NCBI GenBank assembly: GCA_017416145.1
Contig: JAFQDD010000004.1
Location: 1 to 64,000, forward strand
Source: Spirochaetaceae bacterium
GTDB taxonomy: Bacteria > Spirochaetota > Spirochaetia > Treponematales > Treponemataceae
DNA: 64,000 bases
Direction: 5' to 3'
The notes under the pieces are model-generated. The model ran no database searches and had not been told where the DNA came from. It saw nothing but the letters and a program-made list of their open reading frames with translations. Every line of letters starts with the position of its first letter. Positions within the stretch are counted from its first letter, which is position 1. Of the stretch, positions 43,127 through 52,800 are shown piece by piece. Position numbers and translations under genes: made by a program.

Positions 43127-43226
43127 AAAAAAAATGCAGTTCCCGCTCCTTGGGCAACTGCAAAGCCCGAAACCACTAGCAAGATCTTGCGACCCGCCAG
43201 TTCTATGCGGCAGTCATGCTACCGAC
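43127..43226 (-). promoter_or_regulatory. structured GC-rich leader with terminator before the zinc-ribbon operon
   Basis: On the minus strand the element folds in order as GGTAG/CTGCC (five pairs with one G-U), CCGC/GCGG, GCAA-GATC-TTGC and then a terminator hairpin GCAGTTGCCC/GCGGGAACTGC followed by a run of Ts. The gene starts 29 bases later. It could be a cis-acting RNA, or a recombination site or repeat. I do not recognise a riboswitch class. The gap 43227-43671 otherwise holds only a short relic frame (ending at 43272). Confidence 0.5.
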
Positions 43227-43671
43227 GTAATTAATATAAAAGCAAAAAACAGAAAGTTCAAAAATTTATCACTATTTTACTGTAAATGACAAATCATCGA
43301 CTGTAAGCCCATCTACATCAAAATCTTCATTTGACAAATCACTTAGGAAGCTAGAAGGACTGGGTAAGCAATTAAACCAGTAGCCTTTTAAACAAAAAAA
43401 AGCCAAAATTTTATTCTCTTAAAATGTTCAAAAGAATAAAATTCTGGTTTCTGTTATATTTTAAAATTTCGATATTTAGTGCGTTGAATGTTGTGCATTC
43501 TGACTCTCTCTGTCAATGGGTTTTGTTTTACCGTTTACATTATAACATAGAAACTGTATTGTGCAAGGATTATTTTGAAAGGAAATAACAAGTGAAGAAG
43601 TTAGTCTGAATAGTGATAGCGTAATCGACATGTGGCAGTAAAAATCGCCACGATCACCCTTGAATTTTTCA

Positions 43672-43866
43672 TTAATCTTGGCTTTCTTGCTCTTTTGCAA
43701 GTTGTTCAACAATTTCTAGAGAAAGTCCTGTTCCTTGCACAACTTGTTCAAGAGATAGATTCATATTCAACAAATTTCTGGCCGTTTCTATTTTAGCTTG
43801 TTCTGCACCTTGAGCAATGCCATCATTGCGGCCTTCTTCGTATATATCTGTTTCTCGTATATTCAT
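43672..43866 (-). CDS. stand-alone Rpn C-terminal module, copy 3 (RpnS-like)
   Basis: The 64-residue protein begins MNIRETDIYEEGRNDGIAQG and ends EIVEQLAKEQESQD. It equals the C-terminal module of the Rpn gene (44100-44324) and is nearly identical to copy 2. GGGTGAT, a strong anti-16S match, lies nine bases before its ATG. It begins 28 bases after the stop of copy 2. If like RpnS, it would inhibit the nuclease. A fourth, broken repeat start follows at 43650-43712. Confidence 0.7.
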   Translation of the reverse strand: MNIRETDIYEEGRNDGIAQGAEQAKIETARNLLNMNLSLEQVVQGTGLSLEIVEQLAKEQESQD

Positions 43867-43894
43867 AGCTAAATAATCACCCTTGAATTTTTCG

Positions 43895-44089
43895 TTAATC
43901 TTGGCTTTCTTGTTCTTTTGCAAGTTGTTCAACAATTTCTAGAGAAAGTCCTGTTCCTTGCACAACTTGTTCAAGAGATAGATTCATATTCAACAAATTT
44001 CTGGCTGTTTCTATTTTAGCTTGTTCTGCACCCTGAGCAACACCATCATTGCGGCCTTCTTCGTATATATCTGTTTCTCGTATATTCAT
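43895..44089 (-). CDS. stand-alone Rpn C-terminal module, copy 2 (RpnS-like)
   Basis: The 64-residue protein differs from copy 3 in only a residue or two (GVAQG for GIAQG) and has the same GGGTGAT ribosome binding site nine bases before the ATG. The start lies ten bases after the stop of the full-length Rpn gene. The helix-rich end (LSLEQVVQGTGLSLEIVEQL) is typical of Rpn C-termini. Confidence 0.72.
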   Translation of the reverse strand: MNIRETDIYEEGRNDGVAQGAEQAKIETARNLLNMNLSLEQVVQGTGLSLEIVEQLAKEQESQD

Positions 44090-44099
44090 AGCTAAATAA

Positions 44100-44324
44100 T
44101 CACCCTCGAATTTTTCGTTGATTTTGGTTTGATTGCTCTTTTGCAAGTTGCTCAACTGTTCCCATGTCTAAGCCCGTGATAGTTGCTATTTTGTTAAGAG
44201 GGTCACCATAGTCAAGCATATTTCTAGCAGTTTCTATTTTAGCTTGTTCTGCACCCTGAGCAATGCCTAATGTAATCCCATCATTGCGGCCTTCTTCGTA
44301 TATATCTGTTTCTCGTATATTCAT
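44100..44324 (-). other. possible internal translation start inside the Rpn gene (RpnS-like product)
   Basis: Inside the Rpn frame, ATCACCC (44334-44340 on the plus strand, GGGTGAT on the coding strand) lies nine bases before ATG 44324. The same spacing and flanks (GGGTGATTATTTAGCTATG) precede both stand-alone copies. This predicts a 74-residue product starting MNIRETDIYEEGRNDG. Confidence 0.55.
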
Positions 44325-44936
44325 AGCTAAATAATCACCCTTGAATTTTTCGTTAATCTTGGCTTGTTCCACTATGTGATTAATTTTATCAGTAAAATCA
44401 TCTGTGGCTTCTTTACTATCAATATACTTTAAGAATGCGGATATTTCAACATCTTGTTCTGTTGCGTAGGCTGTTGCATTAAAGATTTCTTTTATGGCAC
44501 CATCTTTTATATCAACTCCAGAATCTTGTAAACAGCAGGTTTTGAATGTGTAATGAGATAGTCCTTTTTCAAAAGGATCAAAGGTACAAAGGAAGATAAT
44601 GTAGCTTTCGTTTAAGGCTGTGTAACTTGCACCTTTCAACAAATTATCAATATCAATCATTGATTGATAGTAGCGTGTTCTTTTTCCTAGGTTTGACTTT
44701 CGTCCGTTTTGTATTTCGATGTCAAAAATTTTGTCGCTGTCTTTAACGTAGACGTCTAGCCGAACACCTTTTGCTTCGTAATAAGGGCTAATACTTTTTT
44801 GTAATTCTGGATATTCTAGTCTTTCAATCTTGATTTTCAAAAGACGTTCCAAAAGTTCTTTGCAAATTTCTGGATTTCGCATCACGTAACCGAACATGTA
44901 ATCATCAGTGAAAGTGAGTTCTTCAATTGGTTTCAT
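44100..44936 (-). CDS. Rpn family PD-(D/E)XK nuclease/transposase-like protein
   Basis: The 278-residue protein starts MKPIEELTFTDDYMFGYVMR, the family head, and has the nuclease core GVRLDVYVKDSDKIFDIEIQ (D...E-x-Q/K-type). It is often called transposase_31 or recombination-promoting nuclease; some members defend against phage. At M205 (44324) an internal GGGTGAT-N9-ATG could start a 74-residue C-terminal protein, 44100-44324, like RpnS. The start at 44936 is preferred to the longer frame. Two further C-terminal copies follow. Confidence 0.9.
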   Translation of the reverse strand: MKPIEELTFTDDYMFGYVMRNPEICKELLERLLKIKIERLEYPELQKSISPYYEAKGVRLDVYVKDSDKIFDIEIQNGRKSNLGKRTRYYQSMIDIDNLLKGASYTALNESYIIFLCTFDPFEKGLSHYTFKTCCLQDSGVDIKDGAIKEIFNATAYATEQDVEISAFLKYIDSKEATDDFTDKINHIVEQAKINEKFKGDYLAMNIRETDIYEEGRNDGITLGIAQGAEQAKIETARNMLDYGDPLNKIATITGLDMGTVEQLAKEQSNQNQRKIRG

Positions 44937-45203
44937 TCTAAAACTTCCTTTTAAGTAAAAATTTTGCAGAATTGTTTCTACATAATAATTATTAAAAAAA
45001 AGTTTCAAAAAATTAAAAAAATAATGGGAAAATTTTGAAAAAAATAAATTTTTATTAAGAAAAAAATAAAAATATCACGCGGATTACTTGCTAACGCCTT
45101 TTGCTTAACAGCAAAAAAAATCGCCACGCGGATTCAGTGTGTACACTTAAGGACTTTGTTTACACCTGTACTAGATTTCAAGAAGCTAGCATTTGCCCCC
45201 AAA

Positions 45204-45554
45204 CTACACCGCCCCTTCCCATTCACTTTCCTTAAAGCCCACAAGGACAGCTTTTTCTGTAACCAAAATTGGCCGTTTTACTAACATTCCGTCGGTGGCT
45301 AGTAAATCAAGTTTTTCTTCATCAGACATAGCGGTAAGTTTTTTGGAAAGCACCATTTCTCTGTACAAAATGCCGCTAGTGTTAAAAAACTTTTTCAAAT
45401 CCAAGCCGCTTTTTTGCCAGAGTGAACGCAAAGTTTCTTTGTCTGGATTATTTTCTTTTACGTTGATGTATTCATATTCCACAGATTTTGCGTCCAAATA
45501 TTTTGTTGCTCGCTGGCAAGTTGTGCAACGTGGATAATAGTAGATTTTTAGCAT
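45204..45554 (-). CDS. ArsC/Spx-family thioredoxin-like protein
   Basis: The 116-residue protein starts MLKIYYYPRCTTCQRATKYL with the C-x-x-C active site and continues with LVKRPILVTEKAVLVGFKES, the usual ArsC-family end with cis-Pro. The start at 45554 follows AAGGAG. It may reduce arsenate or act as a thiol-dependent regulator; the arsenate-binding Arg set cannot be judged here. It is divergent from rpsU. Confidence 0.85.
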   Translation of the reverse strand: MLKIYYYPRCTTCQRATKYLDAKSVEYEYINVKENNPDKETLRSLWQKSGLDLKKFFNTSGILYREMVLSKKLTAMSDEEKLDLLATDGMLVKRPILVTEKAVLVGFKESEWEGAV

Positions 45555-45716
45555 GGGTGGGGCTCCTTTATTAAGATAAAATAATTTTACCATATTTTCT
45601 TTGTTTTTTTTACATTTTTATTAACATTTTTCCTAAAACCGATTGCCTAAAAACTGTTTTTCAGTCATTATATTATCACGTTTTGAATCTTTCAAAATGC
45701 AAGGAGGTGAAATTTT

Positions 45717-45923
45717 ATGGCTACTATCAAAGTTGACGATTCAGAAAACCTTGAAAAAGCAATCAAACGTTTTAAACGTATGGTTGAAAAAGAAGGAATC
45801 ATCCGCGAATTCAAAAAACGTGAATACTTTGTTAAACCTTCTGCAATTAATCACCAGAAAAAAGTTACTCTTGAACGCAAATTACTAAACAAAAAACGTA
45901 AGACTGAAAAAAAAGAGTACTAA
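45717..45923 (+). CDS. rpsU: 30S ribosomal protein S21
   Basis: The 68-residue basic protein begins MATIKVDDSENLEKAIKRFK and has REFKKREYFVKPS and a Lys/Arg-rich end. It is a normal S21. AAGGAGGTGA, an ideal ribosome binding site, lies before the start. A terminator follows. Confidence 0.97.
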   Translation: MATIKVDDSENLEKAIKRFKRMVEKEGIIREFKKREYFVKPSAINHQKKVTLERKLLNKKRKTEKKEY

Positions 45924-45946
45924 TTTTTAGTTACAAAGTGATTACA

Positions 45947-45976
45947 AAAGCTGTCCAATTCGGACAGCTTTTTTTG
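45947..45976 (+). terminator. terminator of rpsU
   Basis: AAAGCTGTCC pairs with GGACAGCTTT over AATTC and continues into TTTTTG. Confidence 0.9.
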
Positions 45977-46006
45977 TTTGTGCGGTGTTGCGTCCAAATA
46001 CAATTA

Positions 46007-47167
46007 TTAGTTATTTTTCCATAGTTCTTCAAAAAAATACTTCCATGGTAAAATTTCTATTCCATCTATTATACGAGGATGTTCTTCTTGACAAACAACT
46101 AAATATCGATTAAAAATTCCTTCTTCTCGCAAAGCTTTTAATCCCTTCAAATGCTTTTCAGTAACATTTGAACTAGACTTAACTTCAATTGCAATTTCTT
46201 CATCAACACAAAAATCAACTTCCATATTAGAAGTTGAACGCCAATAAGTCAGATTACTTCGAGGATGTTTGTAATCAATCCAAGATTTTAATTCCATACA
46301 AATTAAATGCTCAAAATATTCACCAAATTCAGTTGTGTTTTCTTTAGGAGCTGGAATATTTCGCAAAGCTCTAGCAATTCCAATATCAAAAAAATAAAAC
46401 TTAGATGTTGTAATTGCCTTTCTTTTTTTTGTGTTAGTAAAAGATTCTACTTGATATCCTAACAAAGTATCTTCCAACACTTGAAACCACTGTTTTACAG
46501 TTTGAACTGGAACTTGGGAATCACTTGCAATATTCGTATAATTTATCAATTGAGAATTTGACATAGACACAACTGTCAAAAATCTGGCAAAATTTGGAAT
46601 ATTTCTGGAAAATCCTTCTGCTGCAATTTCTTCGGTAAGATATGTATCAACATAGGCAGACAAATCTTCTTCAATATCACTAGATAAAAACATTGAAGGT
46701 AAAAGTCCGTGTTCAAAAATATAGGAAAGATTATAATTTGGATGATTTCCAATTTCTGCAAAATTAAAAGGATGAAAATGACGTTGTGTTGCCCTACCAC
46801 CAAGAAGATTTACTCCTGAATTCCTAAGTTTTCTTGCACTTGAACCAGTGAGCAAAAAACGGATATTTCGTTCTTCAATTAAAAAATGAACTTCGTCCAA
46901 AAGCTCAGGACATTTTTGAATTTCATCAATAATAATAATACAATCTCGTAAATTACGAACTTCAACTTCTTGCCTCAAAATACTAGGATCTGCCAAAACT
47001 TTTAACCTAAGTCGTCCATCTAACAAAGTCCAAAACATGGCAACATCAGTATTCATAAGCTGATTTTTAATAAAAGAGGATTTTCCTGTCTGTCTAGGTC
47101 CAAACAAAAATAGAGATTTATTTTCTAAAATCTTGCATAAATCAACATTTCGATTGATATAATCCAT
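46007..47167 (-). CDS. AAA ATPase with DUF4143 domain
   Basis: The 386-residue protein has Walker A (FLFGPRQTGKSSFIKNQL), Walker B (CIIIIDEIQKCPELLDEVHF), a sensor (RFLLTGSSARKLRNSGVNLL) and the C-terminal DUF4143 part with NLTYWRSTSNMEVDFCVDEE and IAIEVKSSS. The D-F...E-x-K set is nuclease-like. The role of this family is unknown. It is complete, unlike the relic at 33380-33697. Confidence 0.9.
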   Translation of the reverse strand: MDYINRNVDLCKILENKSLFLFGPRQTGKSSFIKNQLMNTDVAMFWTLLDGRLRLKVLADPSILRQEVEVRNLRDCIIIIDEIQKCPELLDEVHFLIEERNIRFLLTGSSARKLRNSGVNLLGGRATQRHFHPFNFAEIGNHPNYNLSYIFEHGLLPSMFLSSDIEEDLSAYVDTYLTEEIAAEGFSRNIPNFARFLTVVSMSNSQLINYTNIASDSQVPVQTVKQWFQVLEDTLLGYQVESFTNTKKRKAITTSKFYFFDIGIARALRNIPAPKENTTEFGEYFEHLICMELKSWIDYKHPRSNLTYWRSTSNMEVDFCVDEEIAIEVKSSSNVTEKHLKGLKALREEGIFNRYLVVCQEEHPRIIDGIEILPWKYFFEELWKNN

Positions 47168-47285
47168 CTAAATCACCCCTTTAGTAAAATATAATGATAA
47201 ACAACTAAACCAATATCATTTTATCATCTATTTTTACTAAAGACAAGTTGAAAATTGACAAACTGAAAACTTTTAGTTTGTTTTC

Positions 47286-47330
47286 AAAAAAACACCTGCT
47301 CAACAACAAATATTCCGTTGAAAAGCAGGT
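47286..47330 (-). terminator. terminator after the RNA ligase gene
   Basis: On the minus strand ACCTGCT pairs with AGCAGGT over a long loop and is followed by GTTTTTTTG. Confidence 0.65.
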
Positions 47331-47347
47331 ATTTTCACTTTGCTACA

Positions 47348-48010
47348 CTACTTTATTCCTGCAGCGTTTCTGCCAAGCAAATCTCGAACTTTTACCTTGT
47401 AGATAATGCGTTCCCCATTTGCTTTTTTTAATTCTTGAACTGGGCGAATAACAATTCCTTCCATTTCCATTTTTGGATTCAGAAACGAAACTGGTGTTGA
47501 TTCTACCATAGACTTAATTTGGTCAAGAGTTCCTGTCATCACAATTTTGGCTCTGTCAAAACCTAATTTTTCTGCAATTCCAGTAACAGCATCCTGACTC
47601 CAATAAGTGTCTGTTGATTTGCAATAAATGTCGAACATCACAAACTTGTAATCATCAAGATTATACAAATTGCTTTGGATTTTTGGTCCAATAAGTTCAC
47701 CATTTACAAAAGCCTCTTTTTCTCCAAAAATTTGCTCAAAAATCGACTCAAACTCAGGAGTAATCAACTTTGCAATCCATTCACCCACTTCACCGTTAAA
47801 ATCAGATTTATCAGTATGACCATAAACATGAACGTGATTTCCATCGTAATAGAAATTCAAGTTTGTTCCATCGATTTTTTCAGAACCAATCCACTGAATG
47901 TCCTTTAACATTTCAACATACTTGTCCGAAAAAGCCCCTAAGTCCACAGTCTTACTTTTAGAATCTGTTCTTAACCACGGACTAACAATTTTGTGGTAAT
48001 AATGTGCCAT
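47348..48010 (-). CDS. RNA ligase family protein
   Basis: The 220-residue protein has the nucleotidyltransferase motifs of covalent RNA ligases: WIGSEKIDGTNLNFYYDG (motif I, K-x-D-G), VNGELIGPK (III), YKFVMFDIY (IIIa), MEGIVIRPV (IV) and IYKVKVRDLL (V). It would ligate RNA with ATP, in RNA repair. It is short, lacking the C-terminal domain of Rnl2. GGAGGTGCAAA precedes the start. No repair partner is nearby. Confidence 0.88.
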   Translation of the reverse strand: MAHYYHKIVSPWLRTDSKSKTVDLGAFSDKYVEMLKDIQWIGSEKIDGTNLNFYYDGNHVHVYGHTDKSDFNGEVGEWIAKLITPEFESIFEQIFGEKEAFVNGELIGPKIQSNLYNLDDYKFVMFDIYCKSTDTYWSQDAVTGIAEKLGFDRAKIVMTGTLDQIKSMVESTPVSFLNPKMEMEGIVIRPVQELKKANGERIIYKVKVRDLLGRNAAGIK

Positions 48011-48268
48011 TTTGCACCTCCAAGAAAATTATTTAGCCCCACCACTTGTTTTTGCGAAAAACAAGAAAACATAATTGCATTTTACAACACCCAGAAGGTC
48101 GTATTTTGTCCCTCTGGATTTTTTTTGAAAAATTTGTAAAAAAAATGATTGATTTAATGATAGTAGAAAAAAGAGGGGATGTCATTCAACTTGTGGTTTA
48201 AATGTGTGATACAAAGAATATTGTGTTATTCTTCCACTAGGAAAGAACGGTTTTTGGTTGCATAATAA

Positions 48269-49537
48269 TCATTCCCAATAATTTTCTTCAAATATTTTCA
48301 TTTTTGATTTTATTATGGCATTGCATCTCTTTATATCAAAAAAATCTAAATCGAGTTCTTTTGTACCTAGCCAAGTTGAAAGTTCTTCGTATTCTTCGCC
48401 TGATTTTTTCTGAAACACGTTGCGTAAATTTTCTAATCCATAAACTCCACCACAATTTTCAATAATTCCAAGACCTTTTCCTTCCAAAACATTTGGAAGT
48501 TTTGAAAAAGATAAATCTGTTTCAAAATTAGCTTTTTCTAAAATTAAATTAACAGTCCAATCATCACCAAAATCATAAACAAAAGAAATATTTGCATTTT
48601 CTTCATTTATAATTTTTTTTATTTTTGTATCATAAGCCGTAAATCGCTTTGGTGGATTACGACCAAATTTTTTCATAAAAACCATATCATCCATTCTATT
48701 CATATCTTCATCAATGTAATGCTCAATGATGATATTTGGCAGTTGGCAAACAAATTGATTAGTCTGGCTTTCTGAAAGAGTAGATTTTTTTAGAGGCTCC
48801 ACTTTTCTTTCTTCTTCATCAAGTTCAAAGCGATATAAATGACTTCCTTCCATGTTAAACATTGCCATAAGAGCATAAGCAAGTTTTTCAAAAGTAAAAT
48901 CAGGAGAAATAATAAAACGACGATAGATTTTTGGATTGTAATTTTCTAGTTTTGCATAAAACTGAAACACTGTTTTTGGAGATTTTTGTCTTACATTAGA
49001 TTCTTCAAAAACGGCAGGTAACTTCATTAAATCAGAAGAAATTTGTTCATAACCAAAAGAATAATCTCCAACACCTGTATTTGCACATTTACAAGGAACC
49101 TTATTTATATGATTATTTATCTTGAAGAATTTTTCTTGTTCATCTTCTGCTTGAATAAATACAGTTTCAAATACAGCACGTTCTCTGAGCCCTTCCATTG
49201 ATTTTAAAACACTCCGACTATTGGTTTTTGTAAAAATAATTTCATTTTCAAAAGGCTGAATGAATTGGGAAAATAAGTCTGAATGACCAGTTTTTTCAAA
49301 ATAAATTCGAAGTTGATTTAGAACATTTTTTGAAAAAACTTCCTCGCCACGAATCCCCTTTGCTGAAATTACAATAGAAAAAAGAGAAAAGGAATTTGTA
49401 ATTAGAAAATATTTTTTTCTATCCTTTCCAACAAACAAATCAACAAACCAATCACAATACCGATTTTGAGATTGGCCTTCATTTGTTACAGAAATATGAG
49501 TTTGCTCAGAAGCTTTTTTTGTTAATCGAAATACCAT
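48269..49537 (-). CDS. pRiA4b ORF-3-like protein with DUF6933-type N-terminal part
   Basis: The 422-residue protein has an N-terminal domain (FRLTKKASEQTHISV, then YFLITNSFSLFSIVISAKGI) like DUF6933. The C-terminal half is like plasmid pRiA4b ORF-3 (LENYNPKIYRRFIISPDFTF, LYRFELDEEE, ISFVYDFGDDWTVNLILEKA, ENCGGVYGLENLRNVFQ). The latter family is named from plasmids and occurs as an IS-element passenger. Function unknown. It stands alone after a gap and before the hsdR group. Confidence 0.82.
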   Translation of the reverse strand: MVFRLTKKASEQTHISVTNEGQSQNRYCDWFVDLFVGKDRKKYFLITNSFSLFSIVISAKGIRGEEVFSKNVLNQLRIYFEKTGHSDLFSQFIQPFENEIIFTKTNSRSVLKSMEGLRERAVFETVFIQAEDEQEKFFKINNHINKVPCKCANTGVGDYSFGYEQISSDLMKLPAVFEESNVRQKSPKTVFQFYAKLENYNPKIYRRFIISPDFTFEKLAYALMAMFNMEGSHLYRFELDEEERKVEPLKKSTLSESQTNQFVCQLPNIIIEHYIDEDMNRMDDMVFMKKFGRNPPKRFTAYDTKIKKIINEENANISFVYDFGDDWTVNLILEKANFETDLSFSKLPNVLEGKGLGIIENCGGVYGLENLRNVFQKKSGEEYEELSTWLGTKELDLDFFDIKRCNAIIKSKMKIFEENYWE

Positions 49538-49594
49538 AAGAAAATTATAACTGATATTGGAAAAAATGATAGAATTTTTTAGGAAAATTCAAAC

Positions 49595-49843
49595 CTAACT
49601 TACCTTTTTAACAGCCAATTCTAAATCTAAATCATGAAGACCAGGATATGCTTTTTTAAGATAATCTAAGGGAACTTTATTTATAACTTCTGCGCTGGGG
49701 ATATTGTTGTACCATTGATAATATGCATAAAACTCCCCTATCCAATTTGGCAAAAAACCTTCCAAAGCACTAGGGATTATTGGTGGTATGCCCAGTAGCA
49801 GTTTTCCATCACACAGATACTTATTTTTTTCCATAAGTTTCAT
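49595..49843 (-). CDS. small hypothetical protein overlapping the end of hsdR
   Basis: The 82-residue product (from ATG 49843; 49858 and 49834 are alternatives) reads MKLMEKNKYLCDGKLLLGIP and later EFYAYYQWYNNIPSAEVINK. It overlaps the end of hsdR, so it is translated with it. I do not recognise the family. Its tight link to hsdR suggests a small accessory role. Confidence 0.55.
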   Translation of the reverse strand: MKLMEKNKYLCDGKLLLGIPPIIPSALEGFLPNWIGEFYAYYQWYNNIPSAEVINKVPLDYLKKAYPGLHDLDLELAVKKVS

Positions 49844-52800
49844 TCTTTTCTGCAACATTCAAAATAAAATCATCTCCAAAATTATTATACTCAATTTTTT
49901 TGCTCATTGCATCTTTGTAAAATAATTCTCCTAACAAGGTCATTATGGCTTTATATTTTGCAGCATCTTCAAACATATTTTGGAAAGCTTCATTACTTTC
50001 TGAATAACATTCCATTACAATTTTTTCAAACTCTTTTGGAAAAATACCTTGCATAAAAACTTGTGCATTAGATTTTTTTGCCGTTTGCCTTAAATTTTCA
50101 TTATTAAAAATTTTAGCCTGTAACGCTCCAATTACAACTCTGTCTCCATCAGTAAAATCACCTTTAAAACGCTCATTAATTTTTTCAATAATTTCATCTA
50201 ATGGGGATTTTTTATTCTTTGCACTTGCTCCTGTCTCTGTTGCTGGTTCATACATTCCTTTTTCATCAGGTTTTAAATTAATTGAACCTTTGAAAGTTTC
50301 TCTAAGTTTGTAATACTCAAGACTTAAGAGTTCTTCAATATCAATCATTGTTTCTGTTTCTGGAGGAAGTAATTTGACTAGATATTTGGTAAAAATATAC
50401 TCCTTATGTAAATCTTCATCAAACATTCTTGTAACTTGACTTACAAAATCATAATAACGAACAAGTTTTCGCAACTCTCTTCTAAACTGATATTTTTCAT
50501 TTGATGATTTTTGATTATAAGCAGATTCAAAAGGTTTTAATGCCACACTAAGCTTGCCCAATGCATTTTTATCTTTGTTACTTAATTTTTTATAAGTTTC
50601 TACAAAATTATTTACATCACTTTCATTGTAGATTTTATATTCTCGAAGTGTTTTTTGTGTACTATAAAGCAAGTCTGCATTAACTTCTTCCTTTAAATAT
50701 GTTTCTTGATAAAATGGTTGAAACGCTTCAAAAATTTCTTCTTGTGTATTCACAAAATCTAAAATAAAAGTATCATCTTTACCACTACAAGTTCTATTTA
50801 ATCTACTTAAAGTTTGAACAGCTTTTATTCCGCGAAGTTTTTTATCAACAATCATTGTGTGTAGTAAAGGTTCATCAAATCCAGTTTGATATTTTTCGGC
50901 TACAATTAAAATATTAAAATTATGATGAAATTCTTCTTTTGTTTGAGTTTCGCTAATATGAGTTCCATTTTTTCTAACATTCAAACTTGATTCAGAATAT
51001 TCAACCTCATCATCTTTTACTATTCCACTAAATGCAACTAAAATATCCATTGCATCATCATAGCCTTTTAGTTTGATAAGCCGTTTTAGTTCATGAAAAT
51101 ATCTAACAGCAGCAAGACGACTTGCAGTTACAACCATCATTTTTCCACGACCACCAATTTTATTTTTTGTAGTGTTCATGTAAGTTTCAATAATAATCTC
51201 TGATTTTTGACTTATATTTGTGGGATGCAATTGAGCATATTTTAAGATAACTTTAGTTGCCTTGTTTGAAGGCAAATTTGGATTATCAGGAAAGTTTTTT
51301 GCAATTTTGTAGCAAGTTTCATAAGTCATGTAATTTTTCAACACATCGTGAATAAAACCTTCTTCTATCGCTTGTCTCATACTGTAAATATGAAAAGGAT
51401 GATAACTTCCATCGTTATATCTATTTCCAAACATTTCTAAAGTTTTATCTTTTGGAGTTGCGGTAAATGCAAAGAAAGAAAGATTTTTATGCTTTCCGTG
51501 AGTAATCATTTCTTTAAGCAATTTGTCATCTTTGTCTATTTCTTCTTCTGCCTTTCCTTCTATTTCTGCATATTCCAAAAGAGCATCATCTGTATCTGCA
51601 AGGGCAGTTTTTAATTTAAGAGCCGCAGAACCAGTTTGAGAAGAATGAGCTTCATCAACAATTACTGCAAATTTTCTTCCCTTAACTTTATCAACTTCTT
51701 CGTAAATAACAGGGAATTTTTGTAAAGTTGTTACGATAATTCTGTCGCCATTATTTAAAGCATCTCGTAAATCTTTAGAATTCTTTTTTTCATCAATAGT
51801 AGTAACAGCTCCTAAAGTATGATCAAAACTACTGATTGTATCTTGTAATTGAGCATCTAAAACTGTACGGTCTGTAACTACAACAACGCTACTAAAAACA
51901 GCATTATTATTTTCATCATGCAAAGAAGCAAGACGATAGGCAGTCCAAGCAATAGAATTTGATTTTCCAGACCCTGCACTATGTTGAATAAGATAATTAT
52001 TGCCACTACCGTTGGCTTTTACATCTGCAATAAGATTTCTAACTACATGAAGTTGATGGAATCTTGGAAAAATTAAGGTTTGCTTTTCTTTTTCTTCAAT
52101 TTCGCCATCATCTTTATATATTTTTTCTTTTTTTATTTGTAAATGAAGGAACTTTTGAAAAATATCCATCATACTATCTTTTTGAAGCACATCTTCCCAA
52201 AGATAACTTGTTATAAAATCTTTATCTGTATTGCTTGGATTTCCCTTTCCGCCATCTTGCCCTGCACCATTTGAACCTTGATTAAAAGGCAAAAAGAAAG
52301 TTGATTTTCCGTTTAGTTTAGTTGTCATATAAACATCAAACAAATCTACACAAAAATAAACCAAAACACGATTATTAAACTGAAAAACAATTTCTCGATT
52401 ATCACGGTCATTTTGCCATTGAAGTTTTGCATTTGTAACGCTTTGCCCAGTAAGTTGATTCTTTAGTTCCAAAGCTACAAGAGGAATTCCGTTTACCGTT
52501 AAAACCATATCAACAGATTTTGAACAAGTAGCAGAATAAAACCATTGTCTGTAACATTCTATTTTATTTTTTGCATAAAGTTCTGCTGAAAGTTGATTTA
52601 ATGTAGATTCAGGTTTGAAAAAACACACTTTAAATTGAATACCACGATGCTTAAAACCATGTCGAAGCACATGAAGCATACCGTCTGAAATTACTGCATC
52701 ATTGAACTTTTTACAAAAAGCATCTTCTGTATTTCCTGGATTTTGATTTTCAAAACGCTGCCATTCTTTACTTTGAGTTTCTTTTATAAAATTAATAAGT

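Noticed and set aside
43127-43226. Structured leader as a known riboswitch or tRNA
   Set aside because: No class consensus that I know fits, and there is no acceptor stem or T-loop sequence for a tRNA.
43272-43394. Short minus-strand frame ending DVDGLTVDDLSFTVK
   Set aside because: It has no start or ribosome binding site and no recognised motif; perhaps a relic tail.
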